Shown here: piece after piece, positions 21,337 through 32,347 of the stretch
Position numbering within the stretch: the first letter of the stretch is position 1
Layout: each line of letters opens with the position of its first letter
From: Amblyomma americanum
Taxonomy: Eukaryota; Arthropoda; Arachnida; Ixodida; Ixodidae
Assembly (NCBI RefSeq): GCF_052857255.1
Contig: NC_135505.1
Coordinates: 46,144,520-46,208,519 of the forward strand
Length of the DNA: 64,000 nucleotides
Direction of reading: 5' to 3'
Made by a program: the position numbers and the translations under genes
The notes under the pieces: model-generated
Databases searched by the model: none
The model's input: the letters and a program-made list of their open reading frames with translations, nothing else
Told to the model about the DNA's origin: nothing

Positions 21337-24096
21337 ATGCTCTCAAACGTTCGCAGTTACATATGCAAAAAGGAAGCACTGGAAACCTTTCTTGAAGATA
21401 ACGATACTGACATCGCAATAATGACTGAATCATGGCTTAGCCCACATATTCAGGACCACGAACTTCTCAGTAATGTCGTCACTTACACCATCCATAGGCT
21501 TGACCGTGTAGGGCGTCGAGGAGGAGGCGTTTTGGTATTTATGAATCCCAGACTTGTCTGTCAGCGCATAGCAACTAACTGTCATCACGAAATCATTTGC
21601 CTTCATGTTTCACTCCCGGCTAACGCGCAAATACTTATTTCTTGCTACCGCGCACCCGACTGCGATAATTCTTTCGTTGATGAACTTCACTCAGTCATTT
21701 TAAACTTGCATTCCCGCTTTCCTCGTGCGACCTACTTACTGTCCGGCGACTTCAATTTCCCTGATATAGACTGGAATAATTTCATTGCTAAATCCACCCT
21801 ATCAAAAAACTTTGTCGACCTTGCTCTCACGTTCAACTTCACTCAGATGGTCACTGTGCCAACTCGTGGTTCTAACATTTTGGATTTGATTCTCGTCTCT
21901 AATCCCGAACTAATTAAGTCTGTTCAAAGCATAAAGGGCGTAAGCGATCACAACATTCTCTTATTCGACCTCTCCATTACGTTACAACATCGCCAACCTG
22001 AAACCAAGTACATCAGGGACTACAACAAAGCCAATTTTAACAAGATAAATACAGAACTAGATGTCTTTCTTAAACATTTTAGTCCCCTCGCTAATTTTAG
22101 AACAGTTGAACAAAATTGGTCCTTATTCAAACACAAAATACTGTCTCTCATCGACAGGTACGTTCCCCTGGTGCGCATTCTAGGGGATGCCAGCAAGCCT
22201 TGGTTTTCTAATTCATTGCGAAAACTAGCCAGAAGAAAAAAGCGTACTTTTCGGGAAGCTAAGCAAGCGAATTCTCCCCAGAAGTGGTCTTCCTACTTTA
22301 AAGCGCTACGTGAATACACGGGCCAATTGAAGCGCTCCAAACGAAAGTTCTTCCACCAAGACCTTCTAACTATTCTGCGCGACAAACCGCAAAAATGTTG
22401 GAGCATATTAACCCCGAAACGCTGCCCGCCACACATGTCATTGACCCATTCTGATGGCTCGCATGTACCAGTTGACCAGTGCGCTGAAGTCATGAATTCG
22501 TATTTCGCTTCTGTGTTCACTCATGAACCCACTTCCGACGTTCCCTTCCAACCGTGTTTTAACTACTCCGAAATGCAGCCGGTCACAATCACATCTGAAG
22601 GCATAGCGAAACTAATAGATAACCTTAAGATCTGTAGCAGTCCAGGCCCTGACAACATATCGCCTAAAATTCTAAAAGGTACCAAACTGGTTTCCAGTTT
22701 GATTCTACAGATAATTTTCAATCAGCCTATCGCCACAACATCAATTCCAAATGACTGGAAAAATAGCACCGTAACCCCTGTACACAAATATGGCAGCCGT
22801 TCTGACACTTCGAATTACCGCCCCATTTCTTTGACGTGCATCTCTTGCAAACTGCTAGAACATGTACTGTATTCAGCCATTGCATCACACCTTGACGCCA
22901 ATTCTTTTTTCTTTCTGAATCAGCCCGGTTTCCGTCGAGGCCTTTCATGCGAAACACAGCTATTCGAATTCACAACAGACCTTCACCTTAATCTCGACTC
23001 CGGCTTTCAAACTGACGTAATTTATCTGGACTTTTCTAAAGCATTTGACTGCGTACCCCATCGCCGCCTCATGGCCAAACTTTCGAGCCTCCATCTTGAC
23101 CCGCTGGTTTTATCGTGGATCCACTGTTTCCTCTCTAACCGTTCGCAACGCACTGTAATAGACAACCACCATTCTTCAGCTACAAATGTCATTTCGGGTG
23201 TTCCTCAGGGCTCTGTGCTCGGCCCTCTTATTTTTTTGGTATTTATTAACGACCTTCCTTGCAACATATCATCGTCAATTCGCCTATTCGCAGACGACTG
23301 CATTCTGTATCGACGCATATCATCTAACAACGATCAAGTCCTCCTCCAAAAAGACCTCAACGAAATAACCAACTGGTGCACCCGGTGGCTGATGACGTTA
23401 AACGTTTCAAAATGCAAGTACATGACAGTATCACGTAAACGCAATAGCTTAAATTACCAGTATTCTTTAAGGTCAATCCCCCTAACACAAGTCGAGTCCT
23501 ACCGGTACCTAGGAATAACAATCACTAGCAAACTTTCATGGTCCGAGCATATCTTAAACATAGTAGCTGAAAGTTCAAAATCGCTCAACAGACTGAGAAG
23601 GTACCTAGCCGTGTCCCCTCCATTCATCCGCAAACTCGCTTATGAAACATTCATTCGTACTAAACTAGAATATACCTCACCCATTTGGAACCCGCACCCG
23701 TCATACCTAATTGAAGCATTAGAATCAGTACAAAGTCGTTCAGCCCGATTTATTACTTCATGTTACGATCGCAGAACCAGTGTTTCTGGCATAAAATCAT
23801 CGCTTGACATACCGCCACTGTCTTTTCGCCGTAAAATTTCCCAACTCTGCCTTTTCCACAAGTTATACTACAGTTTTCCTCAATTGCACTGCACACTTCT
23901 ACTCCCTCCCAATAGAACATCTCGTCGTCTTTTTAACAGCCTGAGCCTACAGCGCTTACATGGTTCCACCAATGCCTTTCAAAAATCCTTCCTGCCATCC
24001 GCCATTGAACTGTGGAATGAGCTGCATGATGCCGTTGTAACTGAGCGCGATGCAAATAAATTCAAAACCCTGCTTTTAACTCATCCTTTTCGTTAG
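21337..24096 (+). CDS. LINE ORF2: endonuclease and reverse transcriptase
   Basis: Open for 919 codons from the ATG at 21337, with no break. The product nicks target DNA and primes reverse transcription there. The N-terminal AP-like endonuclease shows E31 in MTESWLS, D138 in SGDFNFPDIDW and D204-H205 in VSDHN. RT shows PGPDNISPKIL, NYRPISLTC, QPGFRRGLSCETQL, LDFSKAFDCVPHR, GVPQGSVLGPL and the catalytic pair D653-D654 in LFADDCILY. The C-terminal part (YRYLGITITSKLSW, KLEYTSPIWNP) is typical of CR1/Jockey-group RTs. No RNase H. Length and intact motifs suggest a recent or still competent copy, although its ORF1 has a stop. Confidence 0.95.
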   Translation: MLSNVRSYICKKEALETFLEDNDTDIAIMTESWLSPHIQDHELLSNVVTYTIHRLDRVGRRGGGVLVFMNPRLVCQRIATNCHHEIICLHVSLPANAQILISCYRAPDCDNSFVDELHSVILNLHSRFPRATYLLSGDFNFPDIDWNNFIAKSTLSKNFVDLALTFNFTQMVTVPTRGSNILDLILVSNPELIKSVQSIKGVSDHNILLFDLSITLQHRQPETKYIRDYNKANFNKINTELDVFLKHFSPLANFRTVEQNWSLFKHKILSLIDRYVPLVRILGDASKPWFSNSLRKLARRKKRTFREAKQANSPQKWSSYFKALREYTGQLKRSKRKFFHQDLLTILRDKPQKCWSILTPKRCPPHMSLTHSDGSHVPVDQCAEVMNSYFASVFTHEPTSDVPFQPCFNYSEMQPVTITSEGIAKLIDNLKICSSPGPDNISPKILKGTKLVSSLILQIIFNQPIATTSIPNDWKNSTVTPVHKYGSRSDTSNYRPISLTCISCKLLEHVLYSAIASHLDANSFFFLNQPGFRRGLSCETQLFEFTTDLHLNLDSGFQTDVIYLDFSKAFDCVPHRRLMAKLSSLHLDPLVLSWIHCFLSNRSQRTVIDNHHSSATNVISGVPQGSVLGPLIFLVFINDLPCNISSSIRLFADDCILYRRISSNNDQVLLQKDLNEITNWCTRWLMTLNVSKCKYMTVSRKRNSLNYQYSLRSIPLTQVESYRYLGITITSKLSWSEHILNIVAESSKSLNRLRRYLAVSPPFIRKLAYETFIRTKLEYTSPIWNPHPSYLIEALESVQSRSARFITSCYDRRTSVSGIKSSLDIPPLSFRRKISQLCLFHKLYYSFPQLHCTLLLPPNRTSRRLFNSLSLQRLHGSTNAFQKSFLPSAIELWNELHDAVVTERDANKFKTLLLTHPFR

Positions 24097-24400
24097 CGCA
24101 CTTACAGTGTAATGCCCGACAATTTTCAGTACCACCTCTGCACATGTTACATTTTTGAACCCTTGTCTGCTAATCAGTTTTCCCGTTTTCTTCCTGTATA
24201 TATAGCGTGATGGCCACAGTGTACCTGTGATTGTTCCCTTTTTCATTTTTCAATGCTCTTTTAACAATTGTTTTGCCTTCTTCACTGTTATATTTCAAAT
24301 GTTCCTATTGTTTGTGATTTCGTATTTTTGCTCCCACCTTATGTAATGCCCCACCTAGGGGTCCTTAAGGGAAAATAAATGATGATGATGATGATGATGA
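24097..24400 (+). other. LINE 3' UTR and (ATG)n tail
   Basis: About 280 bp of non-coding sequence ending in AAAATAAATG followed by ATG repeats, after which gag sequence resumes. Confidence 0.85.
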
Positions 24401-24401
24401 C

Positions 24402-24763
24402 AGCCGACCACTGTGCTTCTTCTGCGGACAACCTGGCCATGTGTATCGGTACTGCCGCAACCGCCAAGAGGGGCAGGCCTTTCCGCCTGGTTCTGCTCGA
24501 CGCCATTTCGACGCTGGCCGTGCCCAACTCGAGGACCCGCCGCTCAGCAGGGAAGCCGCCTCCCGGGCTTCCGCCGCCGCTCCCCATCTCCACGGCGTTA
24601 TTATTCACCGACGCGTCGTAGCGATGCTGACGTTAGCGGACGGCGGACCCCGAGCCCTCGCCGGGGAAACTAACCGCCGCAACCTCGCGAGGGGAGATTG
24701 CAACCAGTCGAAAAGTTTCAAAGCCCTCACTACCGCTGCAACTGGCGACCGCAACCCATGACT
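24402..24763 (+). pseudogene. Gypsy-2 gag, 3' part with zinc knuckle
   Basis: Continues gag after the LINE. The knuckle CFFCGQPGHVYRYC (C-x2-C-x4-H-x4-C) starts about 12 bases into the segment. A basic, serine/proline-rich tail follows (RRHFDAGRAQ..) and ends at a TGA. This is the nucleocapsid part that binds the RNA genome. Cut off from its 5' half by the 4.4-kb insertion. Confidence 0.85.
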
Positions 24764-24807
24764 GTGACGCCTCTGTTCACATTGACGCTGCCGCACTACC
24801 ATCGAAA

Positions 24808-25311
24808 ATGCCGCCTACATTAGCGCCGAACATGCCGAACCAGATAAGCAGCCCCGACGACAAAAATGACAGCGCCGACCTCACCGCACTTCCGCCGCAA
24901 ATGCCGAGAGAGACGAGCAAACCGGACGACGTTGTTAGCGCTGACCTCGCCGTTTGCATTGATGGGCTGGAGGTACACGCTGTGGTGGATACCGGGGCGG
25001 ATTTTTCAATCATTAGTCAAAAACTGGCTGACAAGCTGCGCAAAGTAAAAACCGAATGGACTGGGCCAGTAATAAGAAGTGCTGGGGGTCAGCTACTGGC
25101 ACCGACTGGGAAGTGCACTGCCCGCATAGGAATTGGAAACTCAGTGTTCGTTGGCAGCTTCGTTATCGTCTCAGACTGTCGCAAAGACCTTATCTTGGGC
25201 ATGGACTTTCTGCGCCTTCATGGGGCTGTGATCAGCTTTCGGGACAACGTCGTTGCCTTCACCGAAAATCATGGAGACCTTGGTTATGCGCAAGTACCAC
25301 TGATGCCCTAA
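24808..25311 (+). CDS. Gypsy-2 aspartic protease
   Basis: Open frame of 167 codons holding a retropepsin core. VVDTGADFSII is the active site (residues about 57-67) and KDLILGMDFLRLHGA is the second conserved block. It would release Gag and Pol products. A TAA at 25309-25311 separates it from RT, which continues in the same frame, so the stop may be a mutation within one original pol frame. Confidence 0.85.
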   Translation: MPPTLAPNMPNQISSPDDKNDSADLTALPPQMPRETSKPDDVVSADLAVCIDGLEVHAVVDTGADFSIISQKLADKLRKVKTEWTGPVIRSAGGQLLAPTGKCTARIGIGNSVFVGSFVIVSDCRKDLILGMDFLRLHGAVISFRDNVVAFTENHGDLGYAQVPLMP

Positions 25312-28125
25312 CGAGTTGCCAATGAGGGGGTGACATTACATCCGCGATCGTGCTCTCGTGTCGAAGTGAAGTGCGACGTGGCGCATACCGGCGATGGCGT
25401 CGCCGAACGGGCCGTCACCCTGATACTCAGCCGAGGTGTTTCTATAGCTCGAGGACTAGTCAGTTTGGCCAATGAGCACGCCGAAGTGCTGCTGACAAAC
25501 TTCAGCGACGAGCGTTGGCAAATTCCGAAAGGCACAACTGTGGCCTTCTTCGATAGCGTCCCAAGTGACCAAGACTACTTCGTGCTGCAACTGGAACGAT
25601 CAGTGAGCACGGCGCCCACACCCATTGTCGATGTGAGCCCAAATCTGTCGTCTTCAGAACGGGAACGTCTTTTGGATCTCATAGATCACTTTCGAGACTG
25701 TTTTGCTTCAGAATCGCGGGTTGGCCAAACACCTTTGACCAAACATCGCATTATCACGGTTGACGCGATTCGCCCGATTCGACAAAATCCTTACCGTGTG
25801 GCTCCGAAAGAGCGCGAGGCTATTCAGCGTCAGGTGGCCGAAATGCTTCGAGACGACGTTATCCAGCCGTCACAGAGTCCCTGGGCTTCCCCCGTGGTAT
25901 TTGTTAAAAAAAAGGACGACAGCCTACGAAATGCACATTACTCCTCTTCAATGGATTTGAAAAGTGGATATTGGCAAATTGAAGCAGATGTGAGGGATCG
26001 GGAGAAGACAGCATTCATCACTCCTGACGGATTGTATGAGTTTAAGGTTCTGCCATTCGGTTTATGCTCGGCACCAGCAACAGTTCAGAGGTTGATGGAC
26101 ACTGTGCTCTCAGGACTCAAGTGGCAAACATGCCTGGTGTATCTTGACGACGTGATCGTGTTTTCGGCAACCTTCGAGGAGCATCTACGCCTTTTGGTAG
26201 CTATTTTTCAGGCCATACGATCTGCGGGCCTCACACTAAAACCCGAGAAGTGCCACTTTGGTTACGAGGAGCTGCAATTCTTAGGACACGTTGTTAGCGA
26301 AGAAGGTGTCCGGCCTGATCCCGAAAAGCTCTCCGCAGTCGCCAAGTACCCAACACCTACGGACAAAAAGACGCTTAGGCGCTTCCTGGGGCTTTGCGCC
26401 TACTACCGTCGATTTATTGCTGGCTTCTCACGAATTGCCTGGCCATTAACTTCACTGACACGCGACAACGCTGTCTTTCGCTGGGGTGAAGAAGAGCACC
26501 AAGCTTTTAATGAACTCCGGAGACGCATACAGACGCCACATGTCCTGGCGCACTTTGATGACGACGCCCCTACCCTGCTTCATACCGATGCAAGCAATGT
26601 GGGTTTAGGTGCTGTATTGGTGCAGCGCCAGGTTGGTGTGGAAAAAGTGATTGCTTATGCCAGCAGGACTCTGTCTAAAGCTGAAGCGAACTACTCGGCA
26701 ACGGAAAAAGAATGCCTTGCAGTTGTATGGGCTGTGATGAAATTCCGCCCTTGTACGCTCCCCCCTTTCAAGTCGTTAGCCACCATCACTCTCTCTGTTG
26801 GCTGACGAACTTAAAGGACCCTTCAGGGAGACTCGCGCGTTGGAGCCTTCGGTTACAAGAGATTGACATGACGGTTATTTACAAATCCGCAAAAAAGCAT
26901 GCGATTGCTGACTGCTTTTCGCGAGCACCAGTCGGATGTGCCTAAGATTTTCGCCCGCAGCCTCTCGTCATTCTTTCTTCGCAACGACGTAATTTACAAG
27001 AAGAACCCGTCCTGGGGGGGAACAGTCATCTACTCGTCGTCCCAACAGCTGCTCGCACGGAAATCTTGCAAGCGTGTCACGACGAGCCAACCGCCGGCAA
27101 CCTAGGCTACAACCGCACGTTGGCTAGAGTACAGCGCGGATGCTACTGGCCGAAACTACCGGCGACAGTGAAGCACTATGTACGGACGTGCGTAGACTGC
27201 CAACGTCGTAAATCACCCCCTGAAAAACCAGCCGGTCCACCCTCTTCAAGTGCCCAAGACACCTTTCAAGCAAATTGGCATGGACCTTATGGGACCATTT
27301 CCGACGTCTACTGCCGGGAATAAATGGATAATTGTCGCCACCGATTATCTGACTCGCTACGCGGAGACAAAGGCTCTGCCCAGGGGTACCATCGCCGAAG
27401 CAGCTCGGTTTTTCGTTGAGAATATTGTCCTCAGCAAAAGCGCTCTGGCACTCATTATAAATGACCGAGGAACTGCCTTTACGGCCGAGCTTTGGAAACC
27501 GTTCTCCGCCTCAGCGGTACCAGTCATCGTAAAGCGACGGCCTCTCACCCCCAAACCAATGGATTGACGGAATGCCTTAATAAGACAATCGCAGACATGC
27601 TCTGTATGTACGTGGACGTAGACCACAAGAATTGGGACGTAATTCTTTCCTACGTCACGTTCGCCTACAATACGGCAAAACAAGACACCACTCGCATGAC
27701 GCCTTTCAGCCTTCTTCATGGCCGACCAGTGACAACTATGCTAGATGACATGCTGCTCCTGAATGCCGAAGGCGACGATGTCGATTAGGACGCCGAGGAA
27801 TTCGCACAGCGCGCAGAGGAAGCCCGCCAACTAGCGCGTGTGCGCATCAGAACTCAGCAGGAGGCTGACGCACGACGCTACAATCTCCGCCACAGACATG
27901 TCATGTATGAACCTGGCGACAAAGTGTGGGTGTGGACGCCTATTCGCCGTCGTGGACTCTCCGAAAAATTATTACGGCGGTACTTCGGGCCCTATGTTAT
28001 GCTGAGACGTTTAACCCACGTATGAGGTGGTGCCGGACGGGTTATCGACATCCAAGCGACGCCAGCAACAAGTCGACGTCGTCCATGTTGTACGTATGAA
28101 GCCGTACTACTCGGACCGATCATGA
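25312..28125 (+). pseudogene. Gypsy-2 RT, RNase H and integrase, disrupted
   Basis: [44 protein letters not shown] and the catalytic [11 protein letters not shown] (about 26137). Between KKKDD (about 25920) and MDLKSGYW the usual block FCVDYRRLN...PLPRIDD is missing, an in-frame deletion of roughly 30 codons. RNase [27 protein letters not shown] frameshift near 26755 moves to a frame with [15 protein letters not shown]. Integrase: the H/H/C/C finger is changed at its second histidine (GNLGY for GHLGY) and ends CVDCQRRK; the core has QIGMDLMGP, INDRGTAF and GLTECLN. Further shifts near 27300-27540, a TAG at 27786-27788 and a shift near 28015 interrupt it. A GPY-like segment (RRYFGPYVMLRR) lies at about 27973-28008. 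Confidence 0.9.
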
Positions 28126-28165
28126 CCTCCTCCTTCCTTTTGTTACCATCGAGACGATGCTTCCT

Positions 28166-28180
28166 GAGTAGGGGGGCAAA
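28166..28180 (+). other. Gypsy-2 polypurine tract
   Basis: GAGTAGGGGGGCAAA directly before the 3' LTR. This is the expected plus-strand primer. Confidence 0.75.
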
Positions 28181-28488
<308 letters not shown>

Positions 28489-28668
28489 ATGGCGCAATCA
28501 ACCAACGCCGGACTTCCCCTACCCGCTCCACCTTCGCAGCGGCCGGGCAGTCACAAGCCCCGCTCACTCGGCGCCTGAGGCCTGTGTCCTGTCCGAGAAC
28601 GGCGTCCACGCCTCCTCGGTGGATTCGGCCTTAGCACTCTTCCCGAAGCCCTCATCACCATCCGGGAG

Positions 28669-30379
28669 TTATCCGCCTCTTTCACTGCAGCGCCTGGCCA
28701 CGTTTAGCTGTCCCCCGCGGTGCCGCTTTGTGCACATCCAGGCGATCGCGGAATTATCCGTTACGATGGTGAATTTCCGTCCGAAGAGGTAGTGGCGAAA
28801 CTTGTCGCCGACACTCCAGACCACCGCCAGGCATTCCAACTCGTTGGAGTGGTAATGGCTTTCTGCATCAGACAGTTTGCGGCTAGCGTACGCAACTACG
28901 TGCTGAGCACCCTGAGAGTCGTGCTGGAGCAGAATCGCCCCCATGCCGACCAGGCTGGCGTCAGTGTGCACGTCAGTGTGCCAGTCTTCGCGAAAGTGAC
29001 TAAGTACCAGACACTGAGCCAGTTGGTCTTTGTGCGCTTGAAAGGCTCGTTGCTGCGGTCCACTCCATATGAAGTTCTCGCTCTTCTTCAACAAATTCGT
29101 GAGGGGAGCTGCTGTGGTGGCAGAATTGGCGAATATTTCCGTGAATATGAAGTCATGCCAAGGAATATCTGTAGCTGCTTCACACTGTCGGGTAAGGGGT
29201 AATTCGTGACGGCCGCTATCCGCTCTGGGAGCGGGTGAATGCCCTCGGCAGAAATTTTGTAACCGGGGTAGGAGATATCCGACAGACCAAACTTACATTT
29301 CTAGCGGTTCAGCCGGAAGCCAGCTTGGTATAACCTGGCCACAACATTATCCAGATTCCGGAGATGATCATGTTCACTGCCGCCGACAACCAAAATGTCA
29401 TCGAGGTAAACCACACAGGCGTGACCTTTGAGAGAACCGAGCACCATGTCCATGGCGCGCTGGAAAGTGCTTGGAGCTGTACGTAGCCCGAAAGGCATGC
29501 GAATGGACTTGCACAGCCCAGCAGGGGCGCGAAAAGCAGTCTTGTGCTCATCCTCTCCGCCGATGTTGATCTGCCAATACCCGGAGCGCAAGTCGAGAGA
29601 TGAAAAGTATTTTGCGTGTCCGACGCCGTCAATTGTGTCGTCGATACGGAGAAGCGGGTAAGAGTCTGGGGTCGTGTGCTTATTATTGAGCTCTATGTAG
29701 TCGGCGCGAAACCTCAGGGTGCCGTTTTTCTAGCGTGCGAGCCCAAGGGCTCGACGAGGGACTTACGACGCCGGCAGCAAGCATGTCGCCTACATGGCCA
29801 GCGATGACCGTTCGCTCGCGCTCTGCGTAGCGCCGCCGCGGTATAGTTATGGGCGGGTGATTGTCAGTTGGTATGTGGTGAACAATCAAGTCACTGCCAG
29901 GAAGTTGGGCACTAGTCTCCGCGAAAATGGCACTGTGCCGGTGCAGCAGGGCTCTCAAGGTTTGAGGAGTGGAAGCCTCACCTTCAGGATGCTCGTCCAC
30001 GGGAGGGCTGGGGGGGGGGGGGGGGGTTACGGTACGAGCGGAGCTCCACTTCGCCGTTTTGGATGGAATTAGCCACGTCCCCAGACATGAGGTAGTCTGC
30101 GCCCAAGGTGAGGTCAGCAGGCAAGCCCGAAAACATTGGGACGCCCACCAGGACTTTGCTGCCAGCCCCAGTGCGGATGCAGAGATCGACTGCACCAATG
30201 GAAACGGCGCTTCCCCTCAAGCCTTGCAGTGAAGACGAGGTCCATTGGCTAAGAAGGACCGGTGAATGCCGCTGGAACAAGGCCGTTCGCTGGGCGCCGG
30301 TGTCAACCAGTGTGGTCAACTCCCCGATGCCGTCGACATGCACTGTCAGGAAAGGAAGGAGAAGGTTCTGCAAATGCAT
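28669..30379 (-). pseudogene. Gypsy-3 protease, RT and RNase H, inverted segment
   Basis: On the minus strand. Protease with TTLVDTGAQRTALF and DLTLGADYLMSG (30379-29984), broken by a 17-base G run at 30010-30026. RT N-terminal region with RRRYAERERTVIAGHVGDML (about 29850). RT palm with MRSGYWQINIGGEDE, MPFGLRTAPSTFQRA and CVVYLDDILVVGG (29591-29380). RNase H with VHTDASLVGMGAILLQ, ELECLAVVWSV and VTDNSAIAW (29094-28740). RNase H sequence is lost after CTKR, close to 28700, where I place the left inversion breakpoint. Confidence 0.87.
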
Positions 30380-31018
30380 GTGCGGCCGGGCGGTATGAGG
30401 ACATCAATTGTGCATGTGGCCAAGTCATCAGCAAGAAAAGCAAACGAGGCTCTGCTGTGGTGCTGCGGAAGATGTCCGAGCGGCAGCAAGGATCCCGCTA
30501 CGACTGGCGGTGTCATGCATGGCGGCCGCCCAGTAGACAAAGATGAAGAGGCTGTCGGTGTCCAGTGTGGACATAATCAAAGCGTGGGTGGTATCGTGAA
30601 GCCCGTCAACGACGTACTGCTTAGCTGCGGACGTGGGCCACTCGATATTGCAGGCAAGAGGAAGACGAACCTTGTCGTAAATGTACAGGGCGACGTCTTC
30701 ATCTGGAGCCTGGCGCCGTGATATCATAGTCGCGAATTTGATGTCGTGCGCACTAGCCTGGGGTGGAAAGGCGTCAAGAAGTGCAGTGGTCCAGTCCGAC
30801 CAAGGGGTGTAGCGGCGGCCTTCGCACAGGTGCCAAGCGCTGGCGGCACCATGGAGACGGCCTTCCGCGACGGCGAGCGTGGTGGCGGAAGACCAGTCAG
30901 AACGCCGGGCAGCGACGTCGACAACTCGAATGCGCAGCAACATCCGCGCGTACGTGGCCAGCTGTGTAGTCTGCCAGTAGTACAATCGTCTTCCAGGAAG
31001 CCAAACCGGGTTTCTTAC
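30380..31018 (-). pseudogene. Gypsy-3 gag, inverted segment
   Basis: The minus-strand frame reads DWSSATTLAVAEGRLHGAAS and a capsid-like stretch through DEDVALYIYDKVRLPLAC. The zinc knuckle at about 30436-30395 is still recognisable as C-F-S-C..L-G-H-M-H-N-x-C (C-x2-C-x4-H-x4-C), but three of its codons are now TGA. It would have been the RNA-binding Gag. Confidence 0.75.
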
Positions 31019-31915
31019 GCCCATCCCTTTGCCTAAGGCTGTATTTGACACTATAGGGATTGACCACAATTGTCCTCTGCCAACATCAGCAGTGGGCAAC
31101 CGGTATACATTAGTGGCTGTAGATTATTTGTCAAAATTTCTGGAGGATGCCGCTTTGCCAGCTGTTGCTGCACACTACGGTGTTGAACTTTACAAGACCG
31201 GTTCGAATGGTGGCACGGGCTTCCGCGAAAACTAATATCGGACTGGTCGACCACCTTCCAGAGTCCCGAAATCTGTGCCTACCTGCACCGGGCGGGGATC
31301 GAGCACCACTTTGCATCGGCGTACCACCGTCAAGCGAATGGTCTCACCGAGCGGACGAGTCAGATCATAGAATCGCGACTCGCTCCCTTCATGAATAACA
31401 AAACAGGAGAGGCAGACTGGGACCAGCACCTCCGAGCGGCAGTCTATGCTGTAAGCACTTTTCAAAGTTCTTCACGAAGAACACCTTACAAAATTGTGTA
31501 CGGACAACAGCCTCAACTTACTGGAAAGTGTAACTTGGAAACACCTGTCAACATCAGGATCCCTGTGCCACGACAGACAGCTTGTCAGCGCATCAGGTGG
31601 GAAGCATGAAAAAGAGCGTCTCGTGCGCAACCGGCGCAAAAACGCAACTTCAACCGCCGACAATGACCACCTCCTTGCTACAAAATTGGAGTGGAGGTCT
31701 GGGTGCGACGCGGCCTACAGTCGGCAGGGCGTAAACGGACGGCGAAAGACGATGGCCCCTACGTCGTCACTGAACGGTTAGATGACGATATGTGGCGTGT
31801 GTGTACTGCAGCGTTTCAGGCAGATTCGGACAGGCGGAGAAGAAACAATTTCGCAGTGCACGTGTCACCGTTGAAGCAAAGGGTCGTTCGCTTGCAAGGC
31901 TGAGTAGGTTGTGGA
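31018..31915 (+). pseudogene. Gypsy-3 integrase, plus strand
   Basis: Begins with PIPLPKAVFDTIGIDH, giving the first catalytic D. It continues with GNRYTLVAVDYLSKFLEDAA, then after frameshifts near 31195 a second D in LISDW (about 31215), and YHRQANGLTERTSQ with the catalytic E (about 31330-31370). The C-terminal segment AVYAVSTFQSSSRRTPYKIVYG and a GPY-like stretch (AKDDGPYVVTERLDDD, about 31750) follow. Several frameshifts and the missing N-terminal zinc finger make it inactive. Orientation is opposite to the rest of pol. Confidence 0.87.
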
Positions 31916-32258
31916 CGGAATAAATTATGATGCCTTCTCCTACTACCATAGCCACCATAGCTGAAACGACTGTGTTCGCATGGTTCGCTTGAAACGTTGG
32001 TGTTAAGCTCATCTGTTACTACGGTTGCAGTCGTTTGCAGTGCCTATACGATCCCTGTGCATCGATGTATGATCGACCCCTGTTGTCTTCGGGATTTCAA
32101 AGACATTCGTGGAATCCTCCCCGTAATGAGGCGGATTATGCGTGAAGGACTGTGGTGTTGTCTGTTTCTTTTCAGGTCCGCAGTCGAGGCCGAGTGTGAT
32201 GCCAGGACAACAAAGATGAAGTAAAGATCGAAGGCGGGGGGAAAGGTGAACAAGGAAG

Positions 32259-32313
32259 TGATATTAGAGGCTCGGCATTCGAGCTTACGGCTGCGTCTCA
32301 GCTTCAGACCTTT

Positions 32314-32316
<3 letters not shown>
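32259..32316 (+). repeat. Gypsy-3 right terminal repeat
   Basis: 58 bp TGATATTAGAGG...CCTTTACA, followed at once by (TA)n. Confidence 0.7.

Positions 32317-32344
<28 letters not shown>
32317..32344. repeat. (TA)n microsatellite, right border of Gypsy-3
   Basis: 28 bp of TA abutting the terminal repeat. Confidence 0.95.

Positions 32345-32347
<3 letters not shown>

Larger units (their letters stand above)
20000..24400 (+). mobile_element. CR1-like LINE nested in Gypsy-2 gag
   Basis: Roughly 4.4 kb. It has a 5' region with a 44-bp block repeated 291 bp apart (20008-20051 and 20299-20342), ORF1 (20311-21243), a 93-bp gap, ORF2 (21337-24096) and a 3' UTR ending in AAATAAATGATGATG with an (ATG)n tail at 24378-24400. 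Gag resumes immediately after the tail with its CCHC knuckle, so the 3' edge is firm. The 5' edge is uncertain by a few tens of bases and I did not find a convincing target duplication. The (ATG)n tail, endonuclease and lack of RNase H fit the CR1/L2 group. Confidence 0.9.
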
